64,000 nucleotides of DNA from Apricaphanius iberus (GCA_028564705.1 JAPXFQ010002722.1:2002001-2066000); one strand, 5' to 3'. Positions 44,391 through 58,764 are shown, numbered from the stretch's first letter. Notes: generated by a model from the sequence alone, not told the origin. Numbers and translations: made by a program.

Positions 44391-46332
44391 ATCAGAATCA
44401 GAATCAGAATCAGCTTTAATGGCCAAGTATGACACATACAAGGAATTTGACTCCGGCAACTTTTCTCTCCAGTACAGAACTTAAATAAGTGAAATTAAAA
44501 AACGGAAAAAAAAATAAAATAAATAAAAATAAAAATATAAATAAAAATAAAGGATAATATATACACCAAACCAGGGTTATTGTACAGTAAGTATATACAG
44601 TAAGTATATACAGCAATGCAGAGTTTTAGTTTATTGTTCATGTGAGTGGACACACACTCTGTGACTATTCAGAGTTCATCAGAGCGACAGCCTGGGGAAA
44701 GAAACTGATCTTGTGTCGGGTGGTTTTGGCGTACAGCGCTCTGTAATGCCGGCCTGAGGGGAGGAGCCTAAACAGATTGTGGCCAGGGTGTGAGGTGTCA
44801 GTGGTGATTTTTCTGGCCCGCTTCCTGACCCTGGCCCGCAAAAGGTCCTCAATGGAGGGAAGATCAGTACCTATGATCCTCTCTGAGGACCTGACTGTTC
44901 TCTGCAGTCTGTCCCTGTCTTGCCTGGTGGTGGATCCGAACCAGACAGAGATGGATGAGGTCAGGACAGACTGGACTATTGCTGTGTAGAATATGGTCAG
45001 CAGTTCCTGAGGCAGGTTGAACTTTCTGAGCTGACGCAGAAAGTACAGCCTTTGCTGGGCCTTCTTCCTTATAGAGTCAATGTGGGAGGTCCACTTCAGG
45101 TCCCGTGTGATGGTGGATCCTAGGAACCTGAAAGACTCTACTGTGGGGACTGGCCTGTTGGTGATTATGAGAGGAGATGTTGCAGGGGGTCTCTTCCTGA
45201 AGTCGACTGTCATCTCCACAGTTTTGAGCGGGTTTAGCTCCAGGTGGTTCTGACTGCACCAGAGGACCAGCTGTTCCACCTCCCTTCTGTATGCAGACTC
45301 GTCGCCGTCACGGATGAGTCCAATGACGGTGGTGTCATCTGCAAACTTCAGGAGTTTCACAGAAGGGTCTCTTGACGTGCAATCAGTGGTGTAAAGGGAG
45401 AAAAGCAGTGGGGAGAGAACACATCCCTGGGGGGCGCCGATGCTGAGGGACCGGGTGCTGGATGTGAAGTTACCCAGTTTCACCTGCTGCCTCCTGTCAG
45501 TCAGGAAACTGGTAATCCACTGACAGGTGGAGGGAGGCACGGTGAGCTGGGACAGTTTTTGGTGGAGGAGCTCTGGGACGATGGTGTTAAATGCAGAGCT
45601 GAAGTCCACAAACAGGACCCGAGCGTAGGTACCTGCAGAGTCTAGGTGGTGCAGGATGTAGTGGAGAGCCATGTTGACTGCATCATCCACTGACCTGTTT
45701 GCTCTATAGGCGAACTGCAGGGGGTCTAGCAGGGGATCCGTGATTTCCTTCAGGTGGGACAGCACCAGTCGCTCAAAGGATTTCATGACCACAGATGTCA
45801 GGGCAACTGGTCTGTAGTCATTTAATCCTGTGACAGGGGACTTCTTGGGAACCGGGATGATGGTGGAGCGTTTGAGGCAGGAGGGGACCTCACACAGCTC
45901 CAGGGAGTTATTGAAGATCTGAGTGAAGATGGGAGCCAGCTGGTCAGCACAGACTTTCAGACAGGACGGAGACACTCCATCAGGACCTGATGCCTTCTTA
46001 ATCCTCTGTCTCTGAAATAGTTGGCGCACATCCTGTTCACAGATCATCAGCGCAGGCAGGGGGTCAGGTATGGGGGTGGTTTTGGGTGATGCTAGGCCTT
46101 TTGTGATGGAGATGGTGGGGGAGGTGGAAGGTGTGAAAGTTGTTTCAAACCTGGAGAAAAAGTCATTGAGGTCCTCAGCCAGGCGGGGGCTCCCCTCAGG
46201 GTGGGGGGATGGTCTCCTGTAGTTGGTAATGGTCTGCAGGCCCTTCCAAACTGCAGAACAGTCGTTGGCAGAAAAACGCTCCTTCAGTTTTTGGCTGTAG
46301 ATAGTTAAATGTTCATGTGCCCATTTTTGTAG
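44391..46332 (-). mobile_element. CR1/L2-type LINE, 5' truncated, with open reverse transcriptase frame
   Basis: In minus sense it starts near 46332 inside the ORF, ends its coding part at 44665 and has a 3' UTR of about 270 bp terminating in a short tandem tail (ATCAGA repeats at 44391-44413, that is TCTGAT in LINE sense). There is no recognisable target duplication. The unbroken frame suggests a fairly recent insertion. Confidence 0.88.
44665..46332 (-). CDS. LINE reverse transcriptase, 5'-truncated but open for about 556 codons
   Basis: The frame is open from 46332 (a stop lies just upstream at 46333-46335) to the stop at 44665. The first ATG is at 46047, but conserved sequence starts earlier: SQKLKERFSANDCSAVWKGL, RLAEDLNDFFSRFETTF. 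The reverse transcriptase follows: KKASGPDGVSPSCLK, GLNDYRPVALTSVVMKSFER, LFVDFSSAFNTI, SIGAPQGCVLSPLLFSLYTT and LKFADDTTVIGLI, with both aspartates of the FADD box. The C-terminus keeps VESFRFLGSTITRDLKWTSH, QRLYFLRQLRKF and HNLFRLLPSGRHYRALYAKT, and ends FFPQAVALMNSE. The endonuclease half is missing, so it could not mobilise itself. It has no promoter of its own here and is not a host gene. Confidence 0.85.
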   Translation of the reverse strand, partial: LQKWAHEHLTIYSQKLKERFSANDCSAVWKGLQTITNYRRPSPHPEGSPRLAEDLNDFFSRFETTFTPSTSPTISITKGLASPKTTPIPDPLPALMICEQDVRQLFQRQRIKKASGPDGVSPSCLKVCADQLAPIFTQIFNNSLELCEVPSCLKRSTIIPVPKKSPVTGLNDYRPVALTSVVMKSFERLVLSHLKEITDPLLDPLQFAYRANRSVDDAVNMALHYILHHLDSAGTYARVLFVDFSSAFNTIVPELLHQKLSQLTVPPSTCQWITSFLTDRRQQVKLGNFTSSTRSLSIGAPQGCVLSPLLFSLYTTDCTSRDPSVKLLKFADDTTVIGLIRDGDESAYRREVEQLVLWCSQNHLELNPLKTVEMTVDFRKRPPATSPLIITNRPVPTVESFRFLGSTITRDLKWTSHIDSIRKKAQQRLYFLRQLRKFNLPQELLTIFYTAIVQSVLTSSISVWFGSTTRQDRDRLQRTVRSSERIIGTDLPSIEDLLRARVRKRARKITTDTSHPGHNLFRLLPSGRHYRALYAKTTRHKISFFPQAVALMNSE

Positions 46333-46339
46333 TTAGAAT

Positions 46340-48940
<2,601 letters not shown>

Positions 48941-49010
48941 AATAGCACATCTCAACAGCAAGACAATTAAAAGTGCTTTACATGAGGAAAATATATAGAG
49001 CTATATTCCA
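48941..49010 (-). mobile_element. Possible LINE tail fragment
   Basis: CAAATAGCACATCTCAACAG, then ACAATTAAAAGTGCTTTACA, resembles the reverse of a common fish LINE 3' UTR. Short and low confidence. Confidence 0.3.
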
Positions 49011-49165
49011 ATGAAATGATAAAGGGAAGGGAAGTTGGATTACAGACTAACACTACAAAAAGTACAAAATGACCTCTACCAGGGAAAATCACCAACACCC
49101 ACCCCCATTAGCATGTTTTTATGTAAATCAAACTTTCTGTACTTATAATAAAATGTCTGTAACTG

Positions 49166-50116
49166 GGGCTGCACGGTGGTGCAGTGGTTAGCACTGTTGC
49201 CTTGCAGCAAGGTTGTGGGTTCATATCCCTTTCAGCATGGAGTTTGCATGTTCTCCCTGTGCATGCGTGGGTTCCCTCCGGGTACTCCGGCTTCCTCCCA
49301 CAGTCCAAAAACATGAATGTCAGGCTAATTGATCACTCTAAATTGTCCTTAGGTGTGGGTGTGTGTGTGCATGGTTGTTTGTCCTGTCTGTCTCTATGGC
49401 TGTTTTCACATGTGTGGCCGTACCAGAAAACGGCCAGAGAAAATGCTAATTTTTTCTGTTCACATGGCACGGATCTCTGCCCGTATTTGAATCCAGTGTT
49501 TTACTACAAATAAACAGCAGGTGGCGGTATACAAATAAGTCTGTATTTCTGCAACAAACAAGGGAGTGAGAAGTACCGACGTCATAAAACGAGCGACAGG
49601 CTAGAATGTAAACAAACTGGTCTACTGGTCAGCTGCTACCTGAAGCCATCTACAGGGTGAGTGTTGTAGTAAACCCGCCGTTTTGTAACCTGCTGTGTTG
49701 CTGTGGGATGCTTGAATCGCGTTGTTTTGTGTTTTTAAAGTATGGTCGCGAGGTGATTCTGTAATTTCGGCCGGCGGTGTCGTCATTTCCGCATGGAGCG
49801 CGTCTATTGTCTTGAGTACGGCCAGAGTACGGGTTGTGTTCACATGATATGTACGTAACTGGACTCGGATACTACCTCCAAGGCAGGTCTCTCTGGCCGT
49901 ATCCTGGCACGGTACAGTCTGTGTTCACATGGTACAAAATAAGTGGATTTTGACCAAATACCGTACCCGAGTACGGACTCCCGTACCATGTGAAAGCGCC
50001 CTATGTGATGGACTGGCGACCTGTCCAGGGTGTACCCCGTCTCCAGCCCGTGGAGATAGGCACCAGCCCCCCCGCGACCTCTTGAGGAACAAGCGGGTCA
50101 GAAAATGGATGGATGG
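49166..50116 (+). mobile_element. tRNA-derived SINE, split by an inverted-repeat element
   Basis: The tRNA-like head begins at about 49167 (GGCTGCACGGTGGTGCAGTG, with A-box-like GTGGTTAGCA and a B-box-like region), and the body runs to 49397. The rest resumes at 50002 (TATGTGATGGACTGGCGACC) and ends in an (ATGG)n tail at 50116. Flanking 13-mers ATGTCTGTAACTG (49153-49165) and ATGTTTGTTACTG (50117-50129) match at 11 of 13 positions, a target duplication. The interruption at 49398-50001 is copy 2 of the inverted-repeat family. Confidence 0.9.
49398..50001 (-). mobile_element. CpG-rich inverted-repeat DNA element, copy 2, inserted in a SINE
   Basis: 604 bp. It begins GGCTGTTTTCACATG and ends with the reverse of GGGCGCTTTCACATG. 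TAT flanks it on both sides (49395-49397 and 50002-50004); CTATG is the alternative 5-bp reading. Removing it and one TAT restores a continuous SINE, so the insertion boundaries are secure. The minus-strand peptide (49843-49622) starts MNTTRTLAVLKTIDALHAEM, as in the other copies. It differs from copy 1 by a small change around 49726-49741 (GTGTTTTTAAAG instead of GTATTTGT). Confidence 0.85.
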
Positions 50117-50129
50117 ATGTTTGTTACTG

Positions 50130-50890
50130 AGGAGCATGGATGTGTTCGTGCTGTCAGTGTGCTCTTCCAGCAGAGAGGGGACATTCCCCCACAAGTAATG
50201 AATTTGCAAATAATCCAACCGTAATGGGGCTCCTGCGCCAGGGGTGCCCCAATTGTGAGCTTTCTGACACAGGAGAGGAGTAGAGGGTGGGTGGACATGT
50301 ACTTCAGGTCACATTAACTCCAAAATTGTATAAGTTGTTCTTGGGCTCATGGAGGACATTTCCTGAAAATGTCATCTAAATCAACTAATTCTGAAAAAAA
50401 TAAAATAAAATAAGGTCTTTGGTCTTTAAAAGAACTCAAGGTTTCAGTACTTTTGCAGTTTTTTTTCTAACTTCAGTCCTGATTAGAGGACAGTAAAAAT
50501 GGAATGCTCCAATCAGTGTATCATTCATCCATTCCATTTTCAATTGGTAAAGGAAAATGAAAAAGTGAAAATGTCCTTTTTGTTTTTGTTATCTGTTTTT
50601 AAATCTAAAACAAAAATGAAAAATGCCCCGTTTTTCATATTTAAAATTTCAGTCAAAAATTCACAATTAAAAAAACAGACCGCATCACCAAATTCAAATT
50701 TAATATGTAGTTATATTGGATGTATGTTACACCATCAGGTTCTTTGATTTTATGGGGCACTGTGTCACTGACTCTTCCTGATCGAACATAGTGCCCCTCA
50801 GGTAGACAAGGTCCATATGCAACCTATGAAAACCTCTTAACTTCCAGGAGCTCCATTAAACTCCCTGAATGACATTAAATATTAGCCATA
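50130..50890 (+). other. Intronic AT-rich sequence
   Basis: No feature recognised. Confidence 0.4.
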
Positions 50891-51394
50891 TACAGTACAG
50901 ACCAAAAGTTTGGACACACCTTCTCATTCAATGTGTTTCCTTTCTTTTCATGACTACATTGTAGATTCTCAATTAAGGGCATCAAAACTAAAAAAGGGTG
51001 AAATAACTGAATACATGTGTTATATTTTAGATTCCTCAAAGTAGCCACCCTTTGCTCTGATTACTGCTTTGCATTCTCTTGAGCTTCAATAAGTAGTCAC
51101 CAGAAACGGTTTTCCAACAGCCTTATACGAGTTCCCAGAGATGCTTAGAACTTGTTGGCCCTTTTGCCTTCACTCTGCGGTTCAGCTCACCCCAGATCAT
51201 CTCGATTGGGTTCAGTTCTGGTGACTTTGGAGGCCAGGCTATTTCACACTTTTTTGGGAAAGTACAACATAATTCCATATGTGTTAATTCATAGTGTTGA
51301 TGCCTTCAGTGAGAATCTACAATGTAAATAGTCATGAAATTAAAGATTACACACTGAATGAGAAGGTGTAACCAATCTTTTGGCCTGTACTGTA
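50891..51394. mobile_element. Non-autonomous Tc1/mariner-type element
   Basis: The left end TACAGTACAGACCAAAAGTT is matched by the right end ...ATCTTTTGGCCTGTACTGTA. The inverted repeat continues with GACACACCTTCTCATTCA and TGAATGAGAAGGTGT (about 40 bp in total, imperfect). TA lies at each end as expected for this superfamily. The interior (51030-51240) retains a decayed transposase C-terminus on the minus strand, seen as the complement of CATCTCGATTGGGTTCAG (ELNPIEM-like). Confidence 0.85.
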
Positions 51395-52177
51395 TGAACG
51401 AGGTATTTTTTTTTTATTTAAAGCATAAATTGTTTCACATTTTTAAATAGAATCGTATGGAACATCATAAACACATTAAACTCCATGCACTTCTATTGTC
51501 ATTACTTTATTAGATTTAGACTTAAGTATAAAAAAATTATCACAGTTCCAAGAGGAAATTATTATATACAAACCAGAAGGTCTAGTGACAAAACAACAGT
51601 TAAGGGGAAGAATAAGTCTATTTTGTTTTTTATCACAAATAGGTACTTTTGTTTCATATCAAGTATCCTACATTTATTTCTTTTTGTTTTAGATTCTGTG
51701 CTTATTGTTTTTAATACAAACAATGTTTGTAATAATCATTATTGCTTCTATTAAAATCTTTTATGAGGGGAATATTGATTTGCAAAGGCTATGTTAGGGT
51801 CACAGATTATGATAGGTCCTGTGAGTTGTCTAAATTGTAGACCTCTGAGCCACCAAGTCACCTTTACACTCTGCTCATATTATAACAGATCCATGCACGC
51901 ACTGTTACCTACACTATAAAGGTGTAATCCCTCTACCACTTTTCTTTAAGGAGTTATACTTCTGGCTGCGTCATGGCCAGTTTTGTAGTTTTTTTATACT
52001 CATTTTTATTTATTTCAAGTGAATGAATAAAGATGTCAGTAGGTTTAGAAAACGTACTTCTATAACATTCACAAATGCATGTGCATGGACCCATTACAAT
52101 AAACACAGTTTTTGAGTGTAATGGCAGAAATTCCAACTGCAAACATCATGCACTTTTCTTCCTGCAAGCAAAGAAAT
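51395..52177 (+). other. Intronic AT-rich sequence
   Basis: No feature recognised. The 89-codon open frame at 51485-51754 is a low-complexity AT-rich reading. Confidence 0.4.
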
Positions 52178-53119
52178 GGCTAATTCACCCGTTTCGGATG
52201 TGATCAGCCCATTAAATGGTCGTTATTAGTGGTTATCACTCCCATTAAATGCCGTCAGACTGTGCCCTCTCTGAAAACTCTCTGACCTACTGAAACGTAC
52301 TTTCCCGTTTGGGGTTTAAAACCTCTTCAAATTAGGTTTAGGTTTAGGCATTAAAAAGAAAGTATATTAGTCCTTCTGTGACCTTAAAGTGACAGTGTGT
52401 AGTTTTTGAAGTACATGTTTGAAAATAGCCATTAAAATATTATGTAATTATAATTACGTAAAGCACATTAATTGCAAGACATTGGTAATATTGTAAAATA
52501 TTACTTTAAAAATCAGAGGTGTGGGTCCTCTTTTCAGGGGAAAGTCATATTAGATGACGTCTTTACTTCTACAAGAGCCCGGACGGAAAAGGGCACGTAA
52601 CACGCCGGCTATTAAAACATTGATTTCTCCTCAAAATGCAAAAAAGTTTCGCCATAAATACATTTTTACCTCTTCACTAGTTCCAAGAGATGAAAGAGAG
52701 ACTGATGTGCTCGTCATGTTGCTGCAAATAGATAATTCTCAGGGAATTGAGCGTTTGAAATCAGCACTAGTTGGACCTCCGTTGTTGAGTTTCTTACTCG
52801 AAGACACAGATACCGCATGCTTGTTATAATTTAGGTATGCACTGCCCCCTACTGGCCAAAAATTACACACTGTGCCTTCAAGGTTAGGACATAAAATTTG
52901 TGGGTTGGTTAAAATTGGTTAGATAACTCCACTTACGATATGCTACTCTGACAAAGTATTTTTGACACGTGCAGACAGTTGGCCGTTATCAGGGATAAGA
53001 ACAGTAGATAACCTACTAATAGGTAGAGAGGGCACAGTCTCACGGCATTTAATGGGAGTGATAACCGCTAATAACAGCTTTTTAATGGATTGACAACATC
53101 CGAATCGGCTGGCTAATTC
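52178..53119. mobile_element. Element with inverted repeats of about 95 bp, unclassified
   Basis: 52178-52272 and 53025-53119 are inverted copies. The inner 51 bp differ at only 2 positions (ATTAAATGCCGT(C/G)AGACTG, TGTGCCCTCTCT); the outer part, around TTCGGATGT, is more diverged. Between them lie about 750 bp, including a second, smaller inverted-repeat element at 52381-52884. No transposase was recognised and the outer ends and target duplication are not defined. Confidence 0.7.
52381..52884. mobile_element. MITE with 28-bp inverted ends (ACAGTGTGTA family), possible TTAA target
   Basis: The left end ACCTTAAAGTGACAGTGTGT and the right end, reversed, ACCTTGAAGGCACAGTGTGT agree at 24 of 28 positions over the whole repeat. 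TTAA at 52385-52388 and TTCAA at 52877-52881 could be a mutated TTAA duplication. A 91-codon + strand open frame lies inside (52554-52829, start MTSLLLQEPGRKRARNTPAI); I do not recognise it. CACTGCCCCCTACTGGCC near 52841 is typical of fish MITE interiors. Confidence 0.65.
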
Positions 53120-54534
53120 CAAAAGTAGGTTAGCAAACCAATAATGTATATTGCCTAATAGCATGCAAGTAGTTGTATGCCTTCTTACATTTAGTCAGTC
53201 AGGACAGGTTTTGTTTGAAAGTAACTTGCCTTTGTTGCCAGCATTGTCTGACCTACAGTATAAGGCACACAGTAACGTTCAGGTCAAATTTAGGTCTTCA
53301 TCTTTACTCACAGTTCAGTCTTAGGCCCACTAACAATATCATTATACGTCTACCATGGTCATTCACCAGCAGAGCACTGCATCTGCAGCTTTTCACATCC
53401 TCAGTAACATTAATACTGAACCTACTTGCACAGTGATATGTGCAAGATGTTGTGATATCTATACCAAGTGATATCTATACCAAGTAGAGTTTTAATTTTA
53501 GAAGTGCTATTCTTATTTAATTTGTCCTCTATAAAAGTGATAGATCTAACACTTTTGGTAGCGACTCTTGACTGAAAAAAACTGCACATTTTGTTGCTGC
53601 TGAAGTAAAATTGAAGTAAAGCTGTTTTATCCTTCACTTACAACAGGGAAGGATGCAGTCCCCACTTTAATATGCTAATTCCTGGCATAAGGGGGGAAAA
53701 ACTCTATTGTGTTTTCATTGCTCAGTGTAATTTCTGTGCCTCTTTGTGAATATTTTTATATTGAGCTCTCAAAACCTATATTTCTGTCTTCAATCTTTAA
53801 TGCTCTGTGCTTTATTTGCAGTGTAGGGGGTAAAGGATTAAAAATGTAGAATATCTGCAAAAAGAACTTCCGGTAGATAGCTGTTCATTACCTCTTACTA
53901 GAAAAACATTTCAATGAGCTGAAATTCAAACCTTCTAGATATGAGATTACGAGCAGAAAAATACTATTTCATTTCTCACCAGGGTTGCTTTGATTTTTTC
54001 CCCACTTGCTTTTCAGAGCCCTTTTTTTAATCTGAGATTATCTGGGGCCTTTTCTTTTCACCCCCCTCAAACACCATGGTTACATCCTGGAAGCAGGCCT
54101 GCAGAGTAAAAGCAAATGCCAAAACTTTTTTCCTTCTTCTAGATGCCGTAACCTAAACAGAGTGCAACAGCGAACGCATGTTGATGAACTCCATTCCATG
54201 CATCAGGGATAGTCACGCTCAGTGGTCTGGTTTATTACACCTGCTGTAGAGCTGATAAAGAGCTGAGTGTCACAGCTGGAAGCCACTTCAAACAAGTCCC
54301 AGATCTTCCAGAAGCTTGAAACCGTTGCTGTTTGTTGTTATACTTTGTTGTTTCCTCAGGATGAAGAAAAGGTCCTGTAAGGTTAAATTCAGTGAGACCA
54401 GTGCGGCTTGAAGTGCCACATTGAATAAAAATAAGCATTACAGCGTTTGGGTGGTTGAAAATAAATGTATTGATTTATATATTGTTGTACTGTTTTTTTT
54501 TTTACTGTACAGTGACCTTGGGTCCCCCATAAAA

Positions 54535-54535
<1 letters not shown>
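53120..54535 (+). other. Intronic AT-rich sequence
   Basis: No gene or family recognised. A short direct duplication of about 17 bp (GTGATATCTATACCAAGT) occurs at 53452-53486. Confidence 0.45.

Positions 54536-54574
<39 letters not shown>
54536..54574. repeat. (ATT)n microsatellite
   Basis: About 12 TTA/ATT units. Confidence 0.95.
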
Positions 54575-54580
<6 letters not shown>

Positions 54581-54679
54581 ATAGCCTCTTTTGGTAGTTT
54601 TCTAGCCTTGCAATTGAACCAGCAGAATTTTACTTCATACTGAAATGTACTATTTACATCAATTCATTTATATCTTTTG

Positions 54680-54830
54680 ATATTGCTGTCCCTTACAAAA
54701 GTATTCACACTGCCTGCATTTTTCCATGTTTTTGTCATATTTTATGTATTAGGATAACACAAAGTAGTACATGCAAAGTTAATTGCACAAAAATATTCTG
54801 CCCCCCTGATTCTATACCTGGTAGATTTGT
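54680..54830. mobile_element. Possible Tc1-type terminal fragment
   Basis: CTTACAAAAGTATTCACACT, CATTTTTCCATGTTTTTGTC and AACACAAAGTAGTACATGCA resemble the end of an old fish Tc1-like element (TTGCAAAAGTATTCATAC type). No partner end was found. Confidence 0.35.
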
Positions 54831-57800
54831 ATACTCTATATTAGCTGCAAGTCTTCTGTCCACCAGCTTCACACATGTAAAGAGGGACATTTCCACAAAC
54901 TAAATTGTACCTGCCAAGCAGGTTATGTTTTTGCCAGGGTTTGCGTCTTTGTTTGTTATTCAGCAACATAACTCAAAAAGTCATGGATGGATTTTTATTA
55001 ACTTTAGAGGAAATGTCTGCATTGGGACCAGGGATAAATTATATCATTTCTGTGGGAGGGGGGGATTCTGTTTACAATTTAAAATGGTTCCCCGATCTTT
55101 AACACTTTTTCAACGTTTTCCACAACTTTATGCTTGTATCCTCATGGTTTTAATGTCGCTGAGAGACCTTCATACATCAGCTTTTACTCAGCTAGAACTA
55201 GAAGTGTCTATTCACTAATTATATGACTTCATCTGACAGTAATTCTCTCCTCTGAGGTTCACATACCAGGTTCAAGCTGTAGTTATAAACATCTCCAAAG
55301 GCTAAGATGGTTTTAAAATACCCAGAAAGAATATAACAGCAGAAATTGTTTTGTAAAAAGGTGTTGGAAATGTTAACAGGAGAAAAAAAAGAAAATGTCA
55401 GGTAGTCTCAGTCTGTTAATGCCGACTAAGTTCAAAAGAGAGAAGTAATTATAGAGTGAGTTAATGACAACATCTGTCTTACCACGCAGGAGTGTGTCAT
55501 ACATAGCTGTGATTATAAAATGCCAAAATTAATAACATCTTGCAGCCACTTTCATATGTTTTTGTAGCACATATATAATACCTATGAGCTTCCATGCATA
55601 TTCATTCTGAATTAACTCCACACAAGACAAAGTATATATATTTGAAAATAAATAGCTACTGTTAAAAGATTTAGCTGAGAGATGTTTTACTTTTTCCCAC
55701 CAGTTTTGCCTTGACTTGACTAAACAGTTTCTTTGGCAAAGACAAATTATATTGAGCATAATAATTGTCACCTCTGGGCAAGTATTATTTGCAGTAATGC
55801 TTCTCCTTGAACAATATCTCATCAGGGGCATGTAGGAATAACAGAAACTCTACAAAACAATCAAATGAACCAACCAATAGGAAGTGGAAAGATCAATACA
55901 GGTGAAATATGTTATTGGCTGCTTCCCTGTTACCATGAGAACGTCCCCCTGAGTTGCCTCAAGAGCTGTTGTGCAACTTTATTGAGGACACCTGCTGTCT
56001 GTTATATAATTGAATAAGATCTATAATTGAAAAGCTTTGTCTATGAGTGAACACTAGACTTCTGTCAATTGGTGATTTACTGTTTGTAATCTTTGTTTTA
56101 TATTTGATTTAATCCAGCCATGGCAGGAGGAAACCAAACAGAAACAGTTCATGGTAGGTAATAGGTCACTCTGATTATAAACCATGATTACAGCTAATCT
56201 GAACTGACTCGACTGGGCTCAAATTGACTGGACACACAACATTATTAATATACTGTTAAATATGTCATCTTTAGACATAAAAAGGTACAGGAGCTCATAT
56301 GTAGAAAACTGAAAGACAATGAATACATAAACAATTTATATTAAACAAATAAAATAACATAACATATAATATAGCATTGCATCAATGCTGCTAAATTATT
56401 TACATTTGATCTTGTCAATTTAGGACTTTTGAAGAGCAACCATTACATTTTTTTTGGTGGATTTAAAATGCTAAATCCTTACCGAGGAAACATCAAGGGA
56501 AGTTAAACTCTGTCGCTCAAAATATTCCACATTTCTGTGTAAGGTATTCTTTTAAAAAGGAGACCATCAAACAGAGGGACATTAGGGACAACTGGCTCTG
56601 TAAAAGAATACACTTGAAATGGCCAATGATGTGTTAAGGAACACTTCAGGAGCTTGTACTACTATATATTAAGTGAAAGGCAATCAGAATCTGAGATAAA
56701 GATCAAATGATTCATAAAATAAAAACTGCATTGTTGAACATGAGTTGTCCCTGTTAAACTGCATTTGAGTAAATTTTTTTAGCATCCATTATCTATTACA
56801 ATAAGCAGTTCAGGTCAGGTCATGTGGAGCTAATTGTACAGGGAAAAGCTATTGAAATGTTTCTAAAGCTATGAGTGCATTGATCCACCCTATTCTCATA
56901 AAGAAATGAGCTCATAATTCGTGTAGTTTCAAGCATTTAAAACCTAGAGTGGTCAGGCTTTATTGCACTACTCCGTTGTCTTATAAAAACAGAAAGGCTA
57001 ACAAACGACCATAGCACAAACCTTTGCAGTACCCCTCATTCTGCCAGGACTATTTGTGTCCTCGCCTCTCTTTGCTGTCATTAGGTCAGTGCAGCATGAG
57101 GTATTTCCTCTGCAGCTCAGTGGCTTATGGCAAAGGCTGTTGGAGAGGTGAATTTCTATCTGCTTATGTGCTTTGGGGTGAGTCAAGGTAAGGTTATGCT
57201 GTTGTAATGTGGAGAAGGAACTGCTGGATCTCCTGCAGACCTCATCCGTGAACCTGAGGGGTCGTGAAGCCATCAAAGGAAATCATAAATATTGTTACAT
57301 CATCAACAGGGGATTTGGAGGCCATGTTTCTTAATCCCACTGTGTATTGGTTTTGTAAAACTTTATTATTTTATTTTAAATAATAGAGGTCAAGGAATAA
57401 AAAAATAAAGCAACAAACAATAAAAAAACGAAACGATTAGAAGTTTTGATTAGATAAATCGCTGTTCTTTTCAGTGACTAAAATGTATTTCGCAATTTCT
57501 TTTTAACCATTTCAGGTTTTATGCATAATACGTGTAACGATAAATGTGGAGGGCTCTGTGATAGGTTCTACTACACACACTTATTTCTACATGTGTACCT
57601 GTGCACTTAAATAATAGTCTATAAGTTAATATTTTTGTATCATTATTGACTGGGATAAATGGGCAAAAATATTGTTTATTTAGTTTTCATTGTGAATTCC
57701 TGCTAGGGGTAGCTGACTCAAGAAATATGAGAGACTATGGTCACAATTAAACCAGAATTACTCTGTGATCTCCCACTGAAATTATTTTTTTAGAGTTCTA

Positions 57801-58764
57801 AAACCATATTTATTTACTGCACACGGCACAAATAATGCAGAAAATTAGTTAAAGTTGTTGGTTCAAGGCATCAGTGAAAAATAGTAAAGTGGTGGATCCA
57901 AAACTAACAAATCTGTGATGATACAAAACAACTTAAAGGGTCAAACCTCCAGTACTTGGATAACTTGTTGAGTCTTTCGATAAGAAAAAACTTATTGTTA
58001 AATTGCTGGGAAGGAATGAAGCTCATTCCAGTATCCAAACTGCAAACATTTTAGCTGGCCATGTTAAAAAATAAATTGTACAGCAAAGATTGTGGCTTAA
58101 ACACAACAAAAGTTAAAGTTATCTTTGGTTAGTTAAAGCAATAAAAAATAATCCACTAAATAAAAAACCCTGATAAAGAAGCAACCTTACACTTGAATGA
58201 TTTAGGCTGCCAGTGTCATCCTCAACATCAATATTTAACTATTAATAATAATTTAGCTAAATAAACTGATCTGGCTGCTATTAGTCACATGATGGCCCTT
58301 AACTAAAGTTCATTTTGCCTCTGGCGTCACTCCTTCGCTGCTTTGCAAAATATAATAGCTGCAGGAGTTCAGAATACTTTATGCACTGCCTTTTGTCACT
58401 ATATACCCTTTTTTTTCTTAAGTTGTCCTGTAGCAACTGATAAAGTGAAATGAGCATGCTGTGTGTGCACCGTACAACTGCGGACAAAATGATATCTCTC
58501 CTTTTAGCATCACCGCCGCTGACATTTATCAACATTTGCCTAAGCTGGGGGAAAATATTAAGGCAGCAGTTGATCCCTGCACTGTGATTTAGGCAGCCTC
58601 CATCGCTTTGATATTTAGAAACGGCACCGCTACTTTAACCAGAGTAACACGCCTTAAAGCACAGGTACAGACGACTTTTTGTTCACTCTCCGCTCCTTTC
58701 ACATAACATTACTATTAGGCGCATCCTTACCACTGAACACCAGATCTGGGCTTGAGGTGAATGA
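54831..58764 (+). other. Long AT-rich stretch without a supported gene
   Basis: Nearly 4 kb with no recognised gene. A possible very short exon at 56118-56153 is discussed separately as a finding. Open frames of 60-100 codons on both strands show no conserved motif. Confidence 0.4.
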
